A DNA stretch of 64,000 bases from Lachnospiraceae bacterium GAM79. Lineage in GTDB: Bacteria > Bacillota > Clostridia > Lachnospirales > Lachnospiraceae. The notes beneath the pieces are model-generated. The model was not told the DNA's origin, ran no database searches, and saw nothing but the letters and a program-made list of their open reading frames with translations. Positions 24,637 to 33,610 of the stretch are shown one piece after another (within the stretch, counting starts at the first letter, position 1; each line of letters opens with the position of its first letter). Where the stretch lies: positions 2,852,001 through 2,916,000 of the forward strand of contig AP018536.1 of assembly GCA_003584705.1 (NCBI GenBank). The letters are read 5' to 3'. The translations under genes were made by a program, and so were the position numbers.

Positions 24637-25548
24637 CTACGCATTTCGTCCATCCGCAATATCCCGGTCCAGCTGCTCCTTAAGTTCTTCCAGCGATCCA
24701 AATCTGCGTTCCGGGCGCCGAAATCTTTTCAAAGCCACCTCGATCTCCTGCCCGTAGATGTCCTGGTCAAAATCATACAGATAAGATTCCACCCCCATCA
24801 CTTTTTCAGAAGAAACCGTGGGTTTGGTTCCCACATTGCTGATGGCCTTATAGACCTTTCCATTATGGCGCACCGCCGCATAGTAAACTCCGTTGGGCGG
24901 CAGAAGTTTGCCTGCGGGAGGCAGCAGATTCACCGTTGGAAATCCCAGGGTATGTCCGATATGATTGCCATGCTCCACTGCTCCCACCAGTGTATAAGGC
25001 ATTCCCAGCATCTCTTCGGCCTCTTCCATCCGGCCCTCTTCCACCAGCTTGCGGATGTAAGTGGAACTGACTTCGATGCCGTTCACTTCGATCTTCTCTA
25101 TGGTCTGGACGCAAAAGCCCAGATGCGGCGCCATTCTCTCCAGAAGTTCGGCATTTCCTGCGCCGTTCTTGCCAAAAGACAGATCCTCGCCTGCCGCCAC
25201 AAACCGGGTATTCATCTGTTTGGCCAGAATCTCTGTTGCAAAACGCTCTGGCTCTGTGGCTGCAGTCTCCTTCGTAAGAGGAAACTCGATCAGAGTGTCG
25301 ATTCCCAGACGTTCAAACAGGCGTCTTTTTTCCTCTCTGGTGGTCAGTTCTTTACCGTCAGACAGGCCGAACAGCACTGCCGGTGTAGGGTCAAAGGTGA
25401 ACACGCACGCCGCCAGCCCATATTTTTTTCGGCCAAGAATCTCTTCCAAAAGTCTCCTGTGGCCCAGATGGACTCCGTCAAATTTACCGATGGCTACTGC
25501 TGTATCTTTTTCCAGATAAAAGTCTGTTGTTCCTGCAATGATTTCCAA
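24637..25548 (-). CDS. ribF: Bifunctional riboflavin kinase / FAD synthetase
   Basis: A 303-residue enzyme that phosphorylates riboflavin to FMN and adenylates FMN to FAD. The N-terminal nucleotidyltransferase domain has AIGKFDGVHLGHRRLL (about 17-32) and VSSTYIRKLVEEG. The C-terminal riboflavin kinase domain (about 180-300) has GHTLGFPTVNL and GVYYAAVR. The start is a TTG at 25548, 2 bp after the truB stop, with AGGAAA formed by the last truB codons. Last gene of the rimP-to-ribF operon, a common position in Bacillota. Confidence 0.95.
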   Translation of the reverse strand: MEIIAGTTDFYLEKDTAVAIGKFDGVHLGHRRLLEEILGRKKYGLAACVFTFDPTPAVLFGLSDGKELTTREEKRRLFERLGIDTLIEFPLTKETAATEPERFATEILAKQMNTRFVAAGEDLSFGKNGAGNAELLERMAPHLGFCVQTIEKIEVNGIEVSSTYIRKLVEEGRMEEAEEMLGMPYTLVGAVEHGNHIGHTLGFPTVNLLPPAGKLLPPNGVYYAAVRHNGKVYKAISNVGTKPTVSSEKVMGVESYLYDFDQDIYGQEIEVALKRFRRPERRFGSLEELKEQLDRDIADGRNA

Positions 25549-25550
25549 GT

Positions 25551-26465
25551 CTATTTCCTGCTTTCTGTATTACTTGGGAAGATCTTCACGGGCTTGTACC
25601 ATTCCTTCGTTTCATCATACGCATAAATGCCCACGAAGCTGTCATCCTCTCTGTAGATGCGCACCCACTCTCCTGCCGGATGTGTGGTCTGTTCCACAGT
25701 CTGTCCCGGATAAAAAGCATTCCCGTTATCGATCAGTTTCCGCCACTTTTCCTCCACATGCAACATGGGAAAATCCGAAAAAATACGGTCTGTGGGAAGC
25801 AGTGCTTCCTCCAGCCTCTCCGTGTCCCGAAGTTCCTGCAGCTGTGCAAGTGTCAGGGCATCTGCCAGCCGGAATTCCCCGACTCTGGTGCGAACGAGGC
25901 TCTGCATGGTGCCGCCGCAGCACAGTTTTTCCCCAATATCGGCACAGAGACTGCGGATATAGGTTCCCTTGGAACATTCCACGCGGAATTTTACCACGGG
26001 AAACTTTATTTCCAGAATCTCGATTGCCGGCAGATCCACATGTCTTGCCTGCCGTTCCACTTCTTTGCCCGCTCTGGCCAGCTCATAGAGCTTTTTCCCA
26101 TTGACCTTCAGTGCAGAATACATGGGTGGGATCTGGTCATAGCCGCCGACAAAACCGGCGATCACTTCACGTACCTGTGCTTCACTCACCGCCACTTCCC
26201 GCTCTTCCAGAACGGTTCCCGTGATATCCTGGGTATCTGTGATCTGTCCCAGCAGAAGTTCTGCCACATATTCCTTGGTCCTGTCCGTCAGCATTTCACA
26301 TGCTCTGGTAGCATTCCCCAGACATACAGGAAGCACACCGGTAGCCTGTGGATCCAGTGTACCTGTGTGCCCTATCTTTTTCTGCCGGCAGATCCCGCGA
26401 AGCTTGGCTACCACATCATGGGAGGTAAAGCCCGCTTCCTTATATACATTGATGATGCCGTCCAT
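25551..26465 (-). CDS. truB: tRNA pseudouridine(55) synthase
   Basis: A 304-residue enzyme that makes pseudouridine 55 in the T-arm of tRNAs. The catalytic aspartate is D38 in HTGTLDPQATGVLP. Also present are QIPPMYSALKVNGKKLYELA and the C-terminal PUA-like part. The ATG at 26465 shares one base with the nrnA stop (TAATG), a sign of translational coupling. The upstream frame extension to 26522 is an artefact inside nrnA. Part of the translation-factor operon. Confidence 0.95.
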   Translation of the reverse strand: MDGIINVYKEAGFTSHDVVAKLRGICRQKKIGHTGTLDPQATGVLPVCLGNATRACEMLTDRTKEYVAELLLGQITDTQDITGTVLEEREVAVSEAQVREVIAGFVGGYDQIPPMYSALKVNGKKLYELARAGKEVERQARHVDLPAIEILEIKFPVVKFRVECSKGTYIRSLCADIGEKLCCGGTMQSLVRTRVGEFRLADALTLAQLQELRDTERLEEALLPTDRIFSDFPMLHVEEKWRKLIDNGNAFYPGQTVEQTTHPAGEWVRIYREDDSFVGIYAYDETKEWYKPVKIFPSNTESRK

Positions 26466-27421
26466 TAATCCTGTTCTCCCCGCAGTTGTTTGTCGATGTG
26501 CAGTGACAAATTGTTGACACAATCATGGAAGGTTCCCTTCATAGTGCAGCCTGCGGCACGTACATGTCCGCCGCCTCCGAAGAAAGATGCCACCTTCGCC
26601 ACATCTACTTTCTCATTGGAACGCATGCTGACCTTGTACTCCAGTACGTTGGTCTCATACATGAAAATCGCACAGTCCACGCCCTTGATATTGCGCAACT
26701 GGTTCACAATGCCGTCCAGATCTCCCGGTACCGCATTGTAGAATTCCATGGTCTTGCGGTCCACCATGCTCACGATGCAGCGTCCGTCCATGAAACGAAT
26801 GCTCTCCATCAGAGCTCTGCCCATGATCTGGGTCTGCAGATAGGTCTTCTGGTAAAAGCTTTCCTCGATCAGCTTCGGGAAATTGAATCCGAAGGAGATC
26901 AGAAACGCTGCTGCCTGCAACGTCTCCGGTGTCGTATTGGAATACTGGAATACACCGGTATCATGGATGATGCCGGTATACAGCGCTTCCGCAATATCCT
27001 TGTCAATAAGTTCCGCATCCATAATGTGATACAGCACCTCACAGGCACTTCCCACTTCCGGACGGACCAGATTCACATCACCGCAACCGGAATTGCTGAT
27101 GTGATGATCAATGTTGATCTTCTTTTTCGCATTCTGGAAATACGTCTCCGCACCTCCCAGACGATCCCCACTGCAATCCAGCGCAAAATACACATCAAAA
27201 GGCTCCTGCACGGGACATTCGGTCTGAATCTCATCGTATCCTTTCAGATAGGTAAACTCTTCGGACGGCTTCTGCAGATATACGGTAACTTCCGCTTCGG
27301 GAAGGAGTTTACGCAGATACATCTGTAAGGAAAGACATACACCCACACAGTCTCCATCCGGACGAATATGTCCGCTGATGCCGATCTTTTTCGCACCCAG
27401 ACATTCTTCACGCAAATCCAT
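26465..27421 (-). CDS. nrnA: DHH-family phosphoesterase, NrnA-like nanoRNase / pAp phosphatase
   Basis: A 318-residue DHH/DHHA1 phosphoesterase that degrades short oligoribonucleotides and pAp (known for B. subtilis NrnA). Visible motifs are GHIRPDGDCVGVCLSLQ (about 17-33), the aspartate of FALDCSGDRLGG, the signature NIDHHISN near 99-106, and the DHHA1 substrate motif GGGGHVRAAGC near 285-295. It overlaps truB (TAATG) and rbfA (TAATG) by single bases, so these genes are tightly coupled. This place between rbfA and truB is typical for nrnA in Bacillota. Confidence 0.93.
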   Translation of the reverse strand: MDLREECLGAKKIGISGHIRPDGDCVGVCLSLQMYLRKLLPEAEVTVYLQKPSEEFTYLKGYDEIQTECPVQEPFDVYFALDCSGDRLGGAETYFQNAKKKINIDHHISNSGCGDVNLVRPEVGSACEVLYHIMDAELIDKDIAEALYTGIIHDTGVFQYSNTTPETLQAAAFLISFGFNFPKLIEESFYQKTYLQTQIMGRALMESIRFMDGRCIVSMVDRKTMEFYNAVPGDLDGIVNQLRNIKGVDCAIFMYETNVLEYKVSMRSNEKVDVAKVASFFGGGGHVRAAGCTMKGTFHDCVNNLSLHIDKQLRGEQD

Positions 27422-27843
27422 TACTCGTCACCTTCCTCTGTTTCTTCCGTATCTTCCACCACTTCATTTTCCGGCTTCTGTGCCTGTTCATCCGCTGCAA
27501 TGACCTCATCGATCTTGTGGGACATATTGACACCGTATTCAATGGACTGATCCATCACAAAAGTGATATCCGGAGTATTACGCAGATTGATGGTACGAGC
27601 CAGTTCTCTGCGGATAAAGCCTTCGGCGCTCTTCAGTCCCTGCAGGGTAGACTTTCTGACTTCCTCGTCTCCCAGCACGCTGATCCATGCCTTACAGCTC
27701 TTCAGATCCGGTGCCACTTCCACAGCGACCACACTGGTCCAGGGACTGATCCGGGGGTCCTTGAGACCGCCCCGGATGATCTCTGCCAGAACGCGCTGTA
27801 CTTCCCCGTTGATACGGGTATTTTTCACACTATTCTTTCTCAT
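27421..27843 (-). CDS. rbfA: 30S ribosome-binding factor A
   Basis: A 140-residue KH-like ribosome maturation factor acting on the 5' end of 16S rRNA. NTRINGEVQRVLAEIIRGG-type start, DPRISPWTSVVAVEVAPD and the C-terminal LRNTPDITFVMDQSIEYG are standard. The last 25 residues are a glutamate-rich tail (PENEVVEDTEETEEGDE) beyond the usual core. The ATG follows AAGGAATAAG. It is separated from infB by a 212-bp palindromic cassette, an unusual break in an otherwise compact operon. Confidence 0.94.
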   Translation of the reverse strand: MRKNSVKNTRINGEVQRVLAEIIRGGLKDPRISPWTSVVAVEVAPDLKSCKAWISVLGDEEVRKSTLQGLKSAEGFIRRELARTINLRNTPDITFVMDQSIEYGVNMSHKIDEVIAADEQAQKPENEVVEDTEETEEGDE

Positions 27844-28055
27844 TCTTATTCCTTCTTAATTCTTTCCTGCGGGTATCGTAGACGTCTTGGCGAGCATCCG
27901 CGAACAGAATGCGTTTCGCGTAACCCCGTTGAAAAACGTCGGCACTTGAATCTTGCAAGCAAAGCGCAGGAAGATTCTTAGTGTCCGCTACGTTTTTTGC
28001 AGAGCGCGAGCGTGGGTAAGCGGAATGCATCTGCGAACGGATGCGTTCTAGTAAC
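27844..28055. repeat. Palindromic cassette between infB and rbfA
   Basis: A gene-free 212-bp spacer that starts at the infB stop codon. On the minus strand a unit reading GAACGCATCCGTTCGCAGATGC near the infB end recurs in altered form (AACGCATTCTGTTCGCGGATGC) near the rbfA end, each preceded by GTTAC. Between them are a hairpin with GAATCTT/AAGATTC arms and short GCGCGAGC-type palindromes. The segment TGCCGACGT is shared with the large modular repeat. It probably belongs to the intergenic repeat system of this genome. Confidence 0.6.
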
Positions 28056-31000
28056 CTACCGTGGTACTTCCACCATGATATATGCTTCTACGATATCCAG
28101 CTCCTGCATCTTGTCAAAGCCTTCGAATACGAGACCACACTCATATCCGGCCTTAACTTCCTTCACATCATCCTTAAATCTCTTCAAGGAAGCCAGGTTG
28201 CCTTCGAAGATCTGCTCGCCCTCACGGGTGATACGAACCTTACAGCCTCTCTGGAACACACCGTCCAGAACATAGGAACCTGCGATGTTACCGATAGCGG
28301 ATGCCTTGAAGATCTGACGAACCTCTGCATGACCGATAACCTTCTCCTCGTATACGGGATCCAGCATACCCTTCATGGCAGCTTCCACATCTTCGATAGC
28401 CTGGTAGATGACCTTGTACAGACGTACATCCACGCCCTCTCTCTCTGCGGTTGCCTTGGCAGTCGCATCGGGACGAACGTTGAATCCGATGATGATCGCG
28501 TTGGACGCACTTGCTAAAGATACGTCGGACTCATTGATGGCACCTACGCCGCCGTGGATACATTTAACTACTACTTCTTCGTTGGACAGCTTCATCAGGG
28601 ACTGTTTTACAGCCTCGACACTACCCTGTACGTCAGCCTTGACGATCAGGTTCAGTTCCTTCAGATTACCCTCCTGGATCTGGCTGAACAGATCATCCAG
28701 GGACATTCTGCCCTTGGTCTCTTCCAGCATCTTTTCCTTGTTCTGTGCCAGATAGGTCTCCGCATAGGATTTTGCTGTCTTATCATTATCATGAGCCAGG
28801 AATACTTCACCTGCACTGGGAACATCGGAGAGGCCCAGGATTTCTACAGGGGTAGACGGTCCTGCTTCTTTTACTCTGCGTCCCTTATCATCGATCATGG
28901 CTCTTACCTTACCGTGTGCCACGCCTGCGGAAATGAAATCTCCCACATGCAGGGTACCTTTCTGTACCAGTACGGTAGCCACGGGACCGCGTCCCTTATC
29001 CAGCTCTGCCTCGATGACCAGACCTCTTGCTTTTCTCTTGGGGTTGGCCTTGAGTTCCATGATATCTGCGGTCAGCAGGATCATGTCAAGCAGCTGGTCG
29101 ATACCTTCTCCGCTCTTCGCAGATACCGGTGCAAAGACGGTACTTCCGCCCCAATCCTCGGGGATCAGCTCGTACTCTGCCAGCTCCTGTTTTACACGGT
29201 CAATGTTGGCTGAGGGCTTATCGATCTTGTTCACTGCTACGATGATCTCCACACCTGCTGCCTTTGCATGGTTGATTGCCTCTACGGTCTGGGGCATTAC
29301 GCCGTCGTCCGCTGCTACTACCAGGATAGCGATATCGGTCGCATTGGCACCACGCATACGCATGGCGGTAAATGCTTCGTGTCCGGGAGTATCTAAGAAG
29401 GTGATCTTACGGTCTCCCACATTTACAGTATAAGCACCGATGTGCTGGGTGATACCACCTGCCTCACGATCGGTTACGTTGGTCTTCCGGATAGCGTCTA
29501 ACAGGGAAGTCTTACCATGGTCAACGTGACCCATAACACAGATTACGGGAGGTCTCTCCACCAGATCTGCCTCGTCCTCTTCATCTTCCTTCAACAGCTC
29601 TTCGATGACATCTACCTTGACCTCTTTTTCACAGAGAATGTCATATTCCATGGCAATGTTCTCTGCATCTTCATAGGAGATCTCCTGGTTCACGGTTACA
29701 ATCTTACCTTCCAGGAACAGCTTCTTGATGATGGCTGCGGGCTGTAACTTCATCTTCTCAGCCAGTTCTTTGATGGTAATGGATTCCGGCAGCACGATCA
29801 CCTTGATCTGCTCTTCCTGTACCTCTTCCTTCTTCTTTTCCGGCTTGATGAAACGTCCGGGCTTGTTCTTCAGCGCGTCCTCGTCCTCGTAGATATGGTC
29901 CTTCTTGGAACGCTTGTTGTCCTTCTCCTGGCTGAAACGTCTCTTTTCATCTTCGCGCTTCTTCTCAAGATCCTTGCCTGCAGGTTCCGGAGCGAAGCCC
30001 TTATTCTGTCTGTTATCTCCGAATCGATTACCCGATCCGCCATTGCCTCTTCCGTCGCGGCCGTTATTGCCGTAACCGCGCTCACCATTGCCGTTACCGC
30101 GGCGATCACCCTGACCGCCTTCCATACCCGGACGACCCTGTCTGTTAAATCCGCCTCCCTGAGGTCTGCCATTGCCCATACCTCCTCTGTTACCATTCTG
30201 TCCGCCCTGACGGTTACCCTGTCCGTAGCCACCCTGACGATTGTCACGATTGCCGTCTCTGTTGTCACGGTTGTAACCGCCCTGGCCACGCTCGTTCTGT
30301 CCACGGTTGTCACGATTATTCTGACCGTAACCGCCCTGACGGTTATCGCGGTTGTCACGGTTACCGTTCTGAGGTCTGTCTGCCGGTCTGGTCTGTGCCA
30401 CATTCTGTGCAGGCTGTGCTGCCTGAGGTGCCTGTGCGGCTGCAGTATTCTGTACTGCCTGCTCCTTTACCGGTGCCTGTGTCTGAGGCTTTTTCGCAGG
30501 CTGCTGTCCACGGTTGCCGGGTACCATTGCCACGCTGGGAGTGGGAGACGGAGGGGTCAGCGGCTTGATGGGACGTACGGGAGCCTGTGCCTGAACACGG
30601 TTGCCGTAGGAATTATTCTGGTAACCATTGTTCTGGTATCTGCCGCCCTGATTCGGACGCTGTCCGCCTGCATTTCTCTGTCCCTGTCCACTCTGACCAC
30701 CCTGACGCTGTCCGGGCATCTTGGAATTCTGAGGGTTGCTAACGAAAATAATCTTTTTCTTCTTTTTCGTCTCCTCAGTAGATTTGGTCTCCTCGGAAAC
30801 TTTCGTTTCCTGAGCCTTTGCTTCCCCTGCGGGTGCCTGAGCCTTTTCCTCAGCAGGCTTTGCGTTTTCGGTATTTACCGGAGCTTTCTGTGCTGCGGGT
30901 GCAGCTGCTTTTTTCTTTCCGAGGCTGTTGCGTACCAGTGCTGCCGCATCCTCTTCCAGCGAGCTCTGTGCTGCCTTTGCCTCAATTCCTTTTTCCTGTA

Positions 31001-31070
31001 AAAAACTTAATATATCCTTACTCTGTAGTTCCAATTCTTTTGCGAGTTCATGTACTTTGATTTTCGCCAT
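28056..31070 (-). CDS. infB: Translation initiation factor IF-2 with a long RG/N-rich disordered region
   Basis: A 1004-residue GTPase that brings initiator tRNA to the ribosome. Residues 1-50 are the IF2_N domain. 51-116 is Ala/Lys/Glu rich. 117-360 is low complexity, with core 233-357 made of [11 protein letters not shown] and NRGG repeats. A second IF2_N copy is at about 425-480. The G domain has GHVDHGKT (514-521), then [12 protein letters not shown] and SAKSGEG. Domains II, III and C2 follow to the end. The ATG at 31070 follows GGAGGAAAGC. Fifth gene of the rimP operon. The glycine/arginine-rich tract is unusually long for IF2. Confidence 0.96.
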   Translation of the reverse strand: MAKIKVHELAKELELQSKDILSFLQEKGIEAKAAQSSLEEDAAALVRNSLGKKKAAAPAAQKAPVNTENAKPAEEKAQAPAGEAKAQETKVSEETKSTEETKKKKKIIFVSNPQNSKMPGQRQGGQSGQGQRNAGGQRPNQGGRYQNNGYQNNSYGNRVQAQAPVRPIKPLTPPSPTPSVAMVPGNRGQQPAKKPQTQAPVKEQAVQNTAAAQAPQAAQPAQNVAQTRPADRPQNGNRDNRDNRQGGYGQNNRDNRGQNERGQGGYNRDNRDGNRDNRQGGYGQGNRQGGQNGNRGGMGNGRPQGGGFNRQGRPGMEGGQGDRRGNGNGERGYGNNGRDGRGNGGSGNRFGDNRQNKGFAPEPAGKDLEKKREDEKRRFSQEKDNKRSKKDHIYEDEDALKNKPGRFIKPEKKKEEVQEEQIKVIVLPESITIKELAEKMKLQPAAIIKKLFLEGKIVTVNQEISYEDAENIAMEYDILCEKEVKVDVIEELLKEDEEDEADLVERPPVICVMGHVDHGKTSLLDAIRKTNVTDREAGGITQHIGAYTVNVGDRKITFLDTPGHEAFTAMRMRGANATDIAILVVAADDGVMPQTVEAINHAKAAGVEIIVAVNKIDKPSANIDRVKQELAEYELIPEDWGGSTVFAPVSAKSGEGIDQLLDMILLTADIMELKANPKRKARGLVIEAELDKGRGPVATVLVQKGTLHVGDFISAGVAHGKVRAMIDDKGRRVKEAGPSTPVEILGLSDVPSAGEVFLAHDNDKTAKSYAETYLAQNKEKMLEETKGRMSLDDLFSQIQEGNLKELNLIVKADVQGSVEAVKQSLMKLSNEEVVVKCIHGGVGAINESDVSLASASNAIIIGFNVRPDATAKATAEREGVDVRLYKVIYQAIEDVEAAMKGMLDPVYEEKVIGHAEVRQIFKASAIGNIAGSYVLDGVFQRGCKVRITREGEQIFEGNLASLKRFKDDVKEVKAGYECGLVFEGFDKMQELDIVEAYIMVEVPR

Positions 31071-31087
31071 GCTTTCCTCCATTCTGC

Positions 31088-31405
31088 CTAACCGGGCAAA
31101 TTCGCTTCCAATTGCTTGATGAGTGCATCTGCCAGTCCCGCATCACACACACCTACCGAAGATCTTAAGTTCCGGCCGATGGCCCAGCCGAGTTCTTCCT
31201 TCGTGCCATATTCATATACCGGGACTTCATAATAGGAACATTTGTCGTGAAACAACTTTTTCGTATTGGCCGATGCATCCTCTGCAACGATCACCAACAT
31301 GGCAGAACCTTTTTTCACAGCGTCCTCCGTCTGGAATTCACCGCTTACCAGGTTACGCCCCCTCATCGCAAGTCCCAAAAGGGAATAAATCTTATTCTGT
31401 TTCAA
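31088..31405 (-). CDS. ylxQ: YlxQ, L7Ae-family RNA-binding protein
   Basis: A 105-residue protein of the ribosomal L7Ae/L30e fold that binds kink-turn RNA; its precise role is not known. [29 protein letters not shown] (split here as [13 protein letters not shown] and [17 protein letters not shown]) is the family signature. I chose the TTG at 31405: it follows AAAGGAG by 10 bp and overlaps the ylxR stop by 14 bp, whereas the frame extending to 31435 lies inside ylxR. It sits between ylxR and infB as in other Bacillota. Confidence 0.88.
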   Translation of the reverse strand: MKQNKIYSLLGLAMRGRNLVSGEFQTEDAVKKGSAMLVIVAEDASANTKKLFHDKCSYYEVPVYEYGTKEELGWAIGRNLRSSVGVCDAGLADALIKQLEANLPG

Positions 31406-31664
31406 GCTGATCAAACTCCTTTTCCAGTGTATCATATACCTCAGGAGAAATACTCATCTTGAAAGAACGTTCTAATCCTTTATTCTTCCGGGCTTTCTGC
31501 AGACATTCCTTCTGTCTGCATATATATGCACCACGTCCGTTTTTTTTGCCGGTTGCATCCAGACATATCTCATCTTCCGGTGTTTTCAGGACACGCAGCA
31601 TTTCTTTTTTGCCTTTCATTTCTCCGCAGCCTACGCACTGCCTCAGTGGAATCTTTTTTGCCAT
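31392..31664 (-). CDS. ylxR: YlxR (RnpM), RNase P modulator
   Basis: A 90-residue RNA-binding protein. PLRQCVGCGEMKGKKEMLRV carries the CxxC pair, and GRGAYICRQKECLQKARK is the conserved second half with two further cysteines. YlxR of Clostridioides/B. subtilis was recently described as RnpM, a modulator of RNase P (recollection). Start ATG at 31664 after CAGGAATAATC, 3 bp after the nusA stop. Confidence 0.92.
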   Translation of the reverse strand: MAKKIPLRQCVGCGEMKGKKEMLRVLKTPEDEICLDATGKKNGRGAYICRQKECLQKARKNKGLERSFKMSISPEVYDTLEKEFDQLETE

Positions 31665-31667
31665 TGA

Positions 31668-32792
31668 TTATTCCTGCTCTCCATCAAAATCGTCTACGGT
31701 ATCATCTTCGTAATCATCCACATAGTCCTCATAACGGAAGCCGGGAGCATCCTTGGCCTGAGTCTCGGACTTGATGTCGATCTTGTAGCCGGTCAGTCTT
31801 GCTGCCAGTCTTGCGTTCTGACCTTCCTTACCGATAGCCAGAGACAACTGATAATCGGGTACGACTACCTTTGCGGTCTTCTCATCGGGATCTGCAAATA
31901 CTGCTACGATCTTGGCAGGAGAAAGTGCATTCTGAATCAGGTTACCGGGGTTCTCATCCCAGTTCACGATATCGATCTTCTCACCGCGCAGCTCTTCCAC
32001 GATAGCATTGACGCGGGCACCATTCATACCTACACAGGCGCCGACAGCATCTACATTGGGGTTATTGCTCCATACAGCGATCTTGGTACGGCTTCCTGCC
32101 TCTCTGGCAATGCTCTTGATCTCTACGGTACCGTCCTTGATCTCGGTAACTTCGGACTCGAACAGTCTCTTTACCAGTTCCGGATGGGTACGGCTGACAT
32201 TGATGCGGGGTCCCTTCGGGGTGTTCTTTACTTCCACAATGTAAACCTTGATACGCTCGGTGGGCTTGAATACTTCGCCCTTTACCTGCTCGTTCTCGGT
32301 CAGCATGGCATCTGCCTTACCCAGATTGATGCTGATGTTCTTGCCTACATAACGCTGTACTACGCCGGTCACAACATCCTTTTCCTTCTCGTAGTACTGG
32401 TTGTAGATCACGCTTCTCTCTTCCTCACGGATCTTCTGTAAGATCACGTTCTTGGCATTCTGGGTAGCGATACGGCCGAACTCCTTGGACTTGATCTCCA
32501 CATGGATCATGTCGCCCACCTGTGCTCTCTTGGAAATCTCCTGTGCATCCTCCAGAGCAATCTGCAGGCAGTCATCCTCCACATCATCCTTCGTGGGAAC
32601 GACTTCCTTCTCAGCATATACCAGAAAATCGCAGGTTTCTCTATTAATCTCCACATGGACATTGTCAGCCTTTCCAAAATGGTTCTTGCAGGCTGTCATC
32701 AGGGAGTTCTCGATGGCTTCAAACAAGGTCTCCTTGCTGATCTCCTTCTCCTTCTCCAGAACGTCCAGTGCCTCCATTAATTCCTTATTCAT
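31668..32792 (-). CDS. nusA: Transcription termination/antitermination factor NusA
   Basis: A 374-residue RNA polymerase-binding factor. The N-terminal domain (1-130) begins MNKELMEALDVLEKEKEISK. An S1 domain follows (about 130-200), then two KH domains, with GACVGMNGARVNAIVEELRGEKID split over VGACVGMNGARV and LAIGKEGQNARLAARLTG. The protein ends with an acidic stretch (YEDYVDDYEDDTVDDF). The start ATG at 32792 follows GGAGGAAATA. Second gene of the operon, between rimP and ylxR. Confidence 0.95.
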   Translation of the reverse strand: MNKELMEALDVLEKEKEISKETLFEAIENSLMTACKNHFGKADNVHVEINRETCDFLVYAEKEVVPTKDDVEDDCLQIALEDAQEISKRAQVGDMIHVEIKSKEFGRIATQNAKNVILQKIREEERSVIYNQYYEKEKDVVTGVVQRYVGKNISINLGKADAMLTENEQVKGEVFKPTERIKVYIVEVKNTPKGPRINVSRTHPELVKRLFESEVTEIKDGTVEIKSIAREAGSRTKIAVWSNNPNVDAVGACVGMNGARVNAIVEELRGEKIDIVNWDENPGNLIQNALSPAKIVAVFADPDEKTAKVVVPDYQLSLAIGKEGQNARLAARLTGYKIDIKSETQAKDAPGFRYEDYVDDYEDDTVDDFDGEQE

Positions 32793-32854
32793 TATTTCCT
32801 CCATTCCGGCTTTCGCCTTTTCTTAGTGTATGGTTTCTTCTTATTCTACAAGCT

Positions 32855-32890
32855 ATAACTATTCCTTCGCCCTTTGGCTCTGAATAGTAT
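32855..32890. repeat. Minimal hairpin copy of the TAACTATTCAG repeat after rimP
   Basis: ATAACTATTC (32855-32864) and GAATAGTAT (32882-32890) form inverted ends around 17 bp, with the GGCTCTGAATAGT end typical of the family. Its edge touches the rimP stop codon (TGA, 32892-32890), the same relation as in the MocR gene at 44001. Confidence 0.65.
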
Positions 32891-33354
32891 CAAAAATCTA
32901 ATGCAAGACGGATCAGGGCAATGTCTGCTCTGGCAAAAGTTCTCGGGCTGCCGTTTTCCGTGATCGTAATGTTATCTGCATTGAAGCTCTCCAGAATGCC
33001 AGAAAACTCTTTGCATTTGTCAATGGGCTTGAACAGCTTGATCTCTACTTCTTCACCGATGCTCTTCTGCAAATGCTTATCCTTTTTCAGTGTTCTACCC
33101 AGTCCCGGGCTGCTGACTTCCAGAATGTAAGCATCCGGAATGAAATCAGCCTTGTCCAGAGCTTCGGATAATGCTCTGCTGACATTCTCGCAATCCAGAA
33201 TGTTCACACCTTCCGGCTTGTCGATGTAAGCTCTCAGATAGTAGTCACTGCCTTCTTTTACATACTCCACATCATAGATCTCCACCTGACTTACTTCTGC
33301 GATGGGCGTCAGCAGTTCTTCGGTTCTGTTTTCGTAGTCCTCTCGTTTGGACAT
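32890..33354 (-). CDS. rimP: Ribosome maturation factor RimP
   Basis: A 154-residue factor for 30S subunit assembly. GSDYYLRAYIDKPEGVNILDC and VSRALSEALDKADFIPDAYI followed by LEVSSPGLGRTLKKD are the hallmark segments. The ATG follows AAAGGAGGGCCTAC. It opens the nine-gene operon and is preceded by a consensus promoter at 33452-33480. The leader between them is about 90 nt with a GAGTGG/CCACTC hairpin at 33402-33420. Confidence 0.94.
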   Translation of the reverse strand: MSKREDYENRTEELLTPIAEVSQVEIYDVEYVKEGSDYYLRAYIDKPEGVNILDCENVSRALSEALDKADFIPDAYILEVSSPGLGRTLKKDKHLQKSIGEEVEIKLFKPIDKCKEFSGILESFNADNITITENGSPRTFARADIALIRLALDF

Positions 33355-33451
33355 GTAGGCCCTCCTTTACTGATATGAGCTGTCGTTACAACAACAAGAA
33401 AGAGTGGCGCGCGTCCACTCTTACTCTAGTAATCATCTTTAAACTATACAC

Positions 33452-33480
33452 AGTATAGACCCTGTGTGAAAAAATGTCAA
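33452..33480 (-). promoter_or_regulatory. Promoter of the rimP-nusA-infB-ribF operon
   Basis: On the minus strand -35 TTGACA (33480-33475) and -10 TATACT (33457-33452) are separated by exactly 17 bp, an almost perfect housekeeping promoter, about 90 nt upstream of rimP. Confidence 0.85.
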
Positions 33481-33509
33481 TAGGGTCTTGCAAACATTCG
33501 GATTCCGCT

Positions 33510-33593
33510 GATTTGCTTCGCAAATCGCTTCTTCCTCATGTTTGGGCGGTTCCCTGATTCAGCCGCAGGCGCATGCAAGCATGCCCTGCGGCT
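33510..33593. repeat. Two hairpins between hydA and the rimP promoter
   Basis: GATTTGC-TTC-GCAAATC (33510-33526) belongs to the GCGAAGC mini-hairpin class. AGCCGCAGG (33561-33569) with CCTGCGGCT (33585-33593) encloses a further GCATGC palindrome. The second hairpin may terminate hydA transcription although no T run follows. No gene is visible in 33481-33610. Confidence 0.65.
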
Positions 33594-33610
33594 AAATCGG
33601 TCACCTGGTA

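Noticed and set aside
29895..31001. A 368-codon open frame on the plus strand opposite infB
   Set aside because: It is the shadow of the RG/N-rich tract; composition is a run of Leu/Thr/Ala/Val with no ribosome site, and infB is certain.
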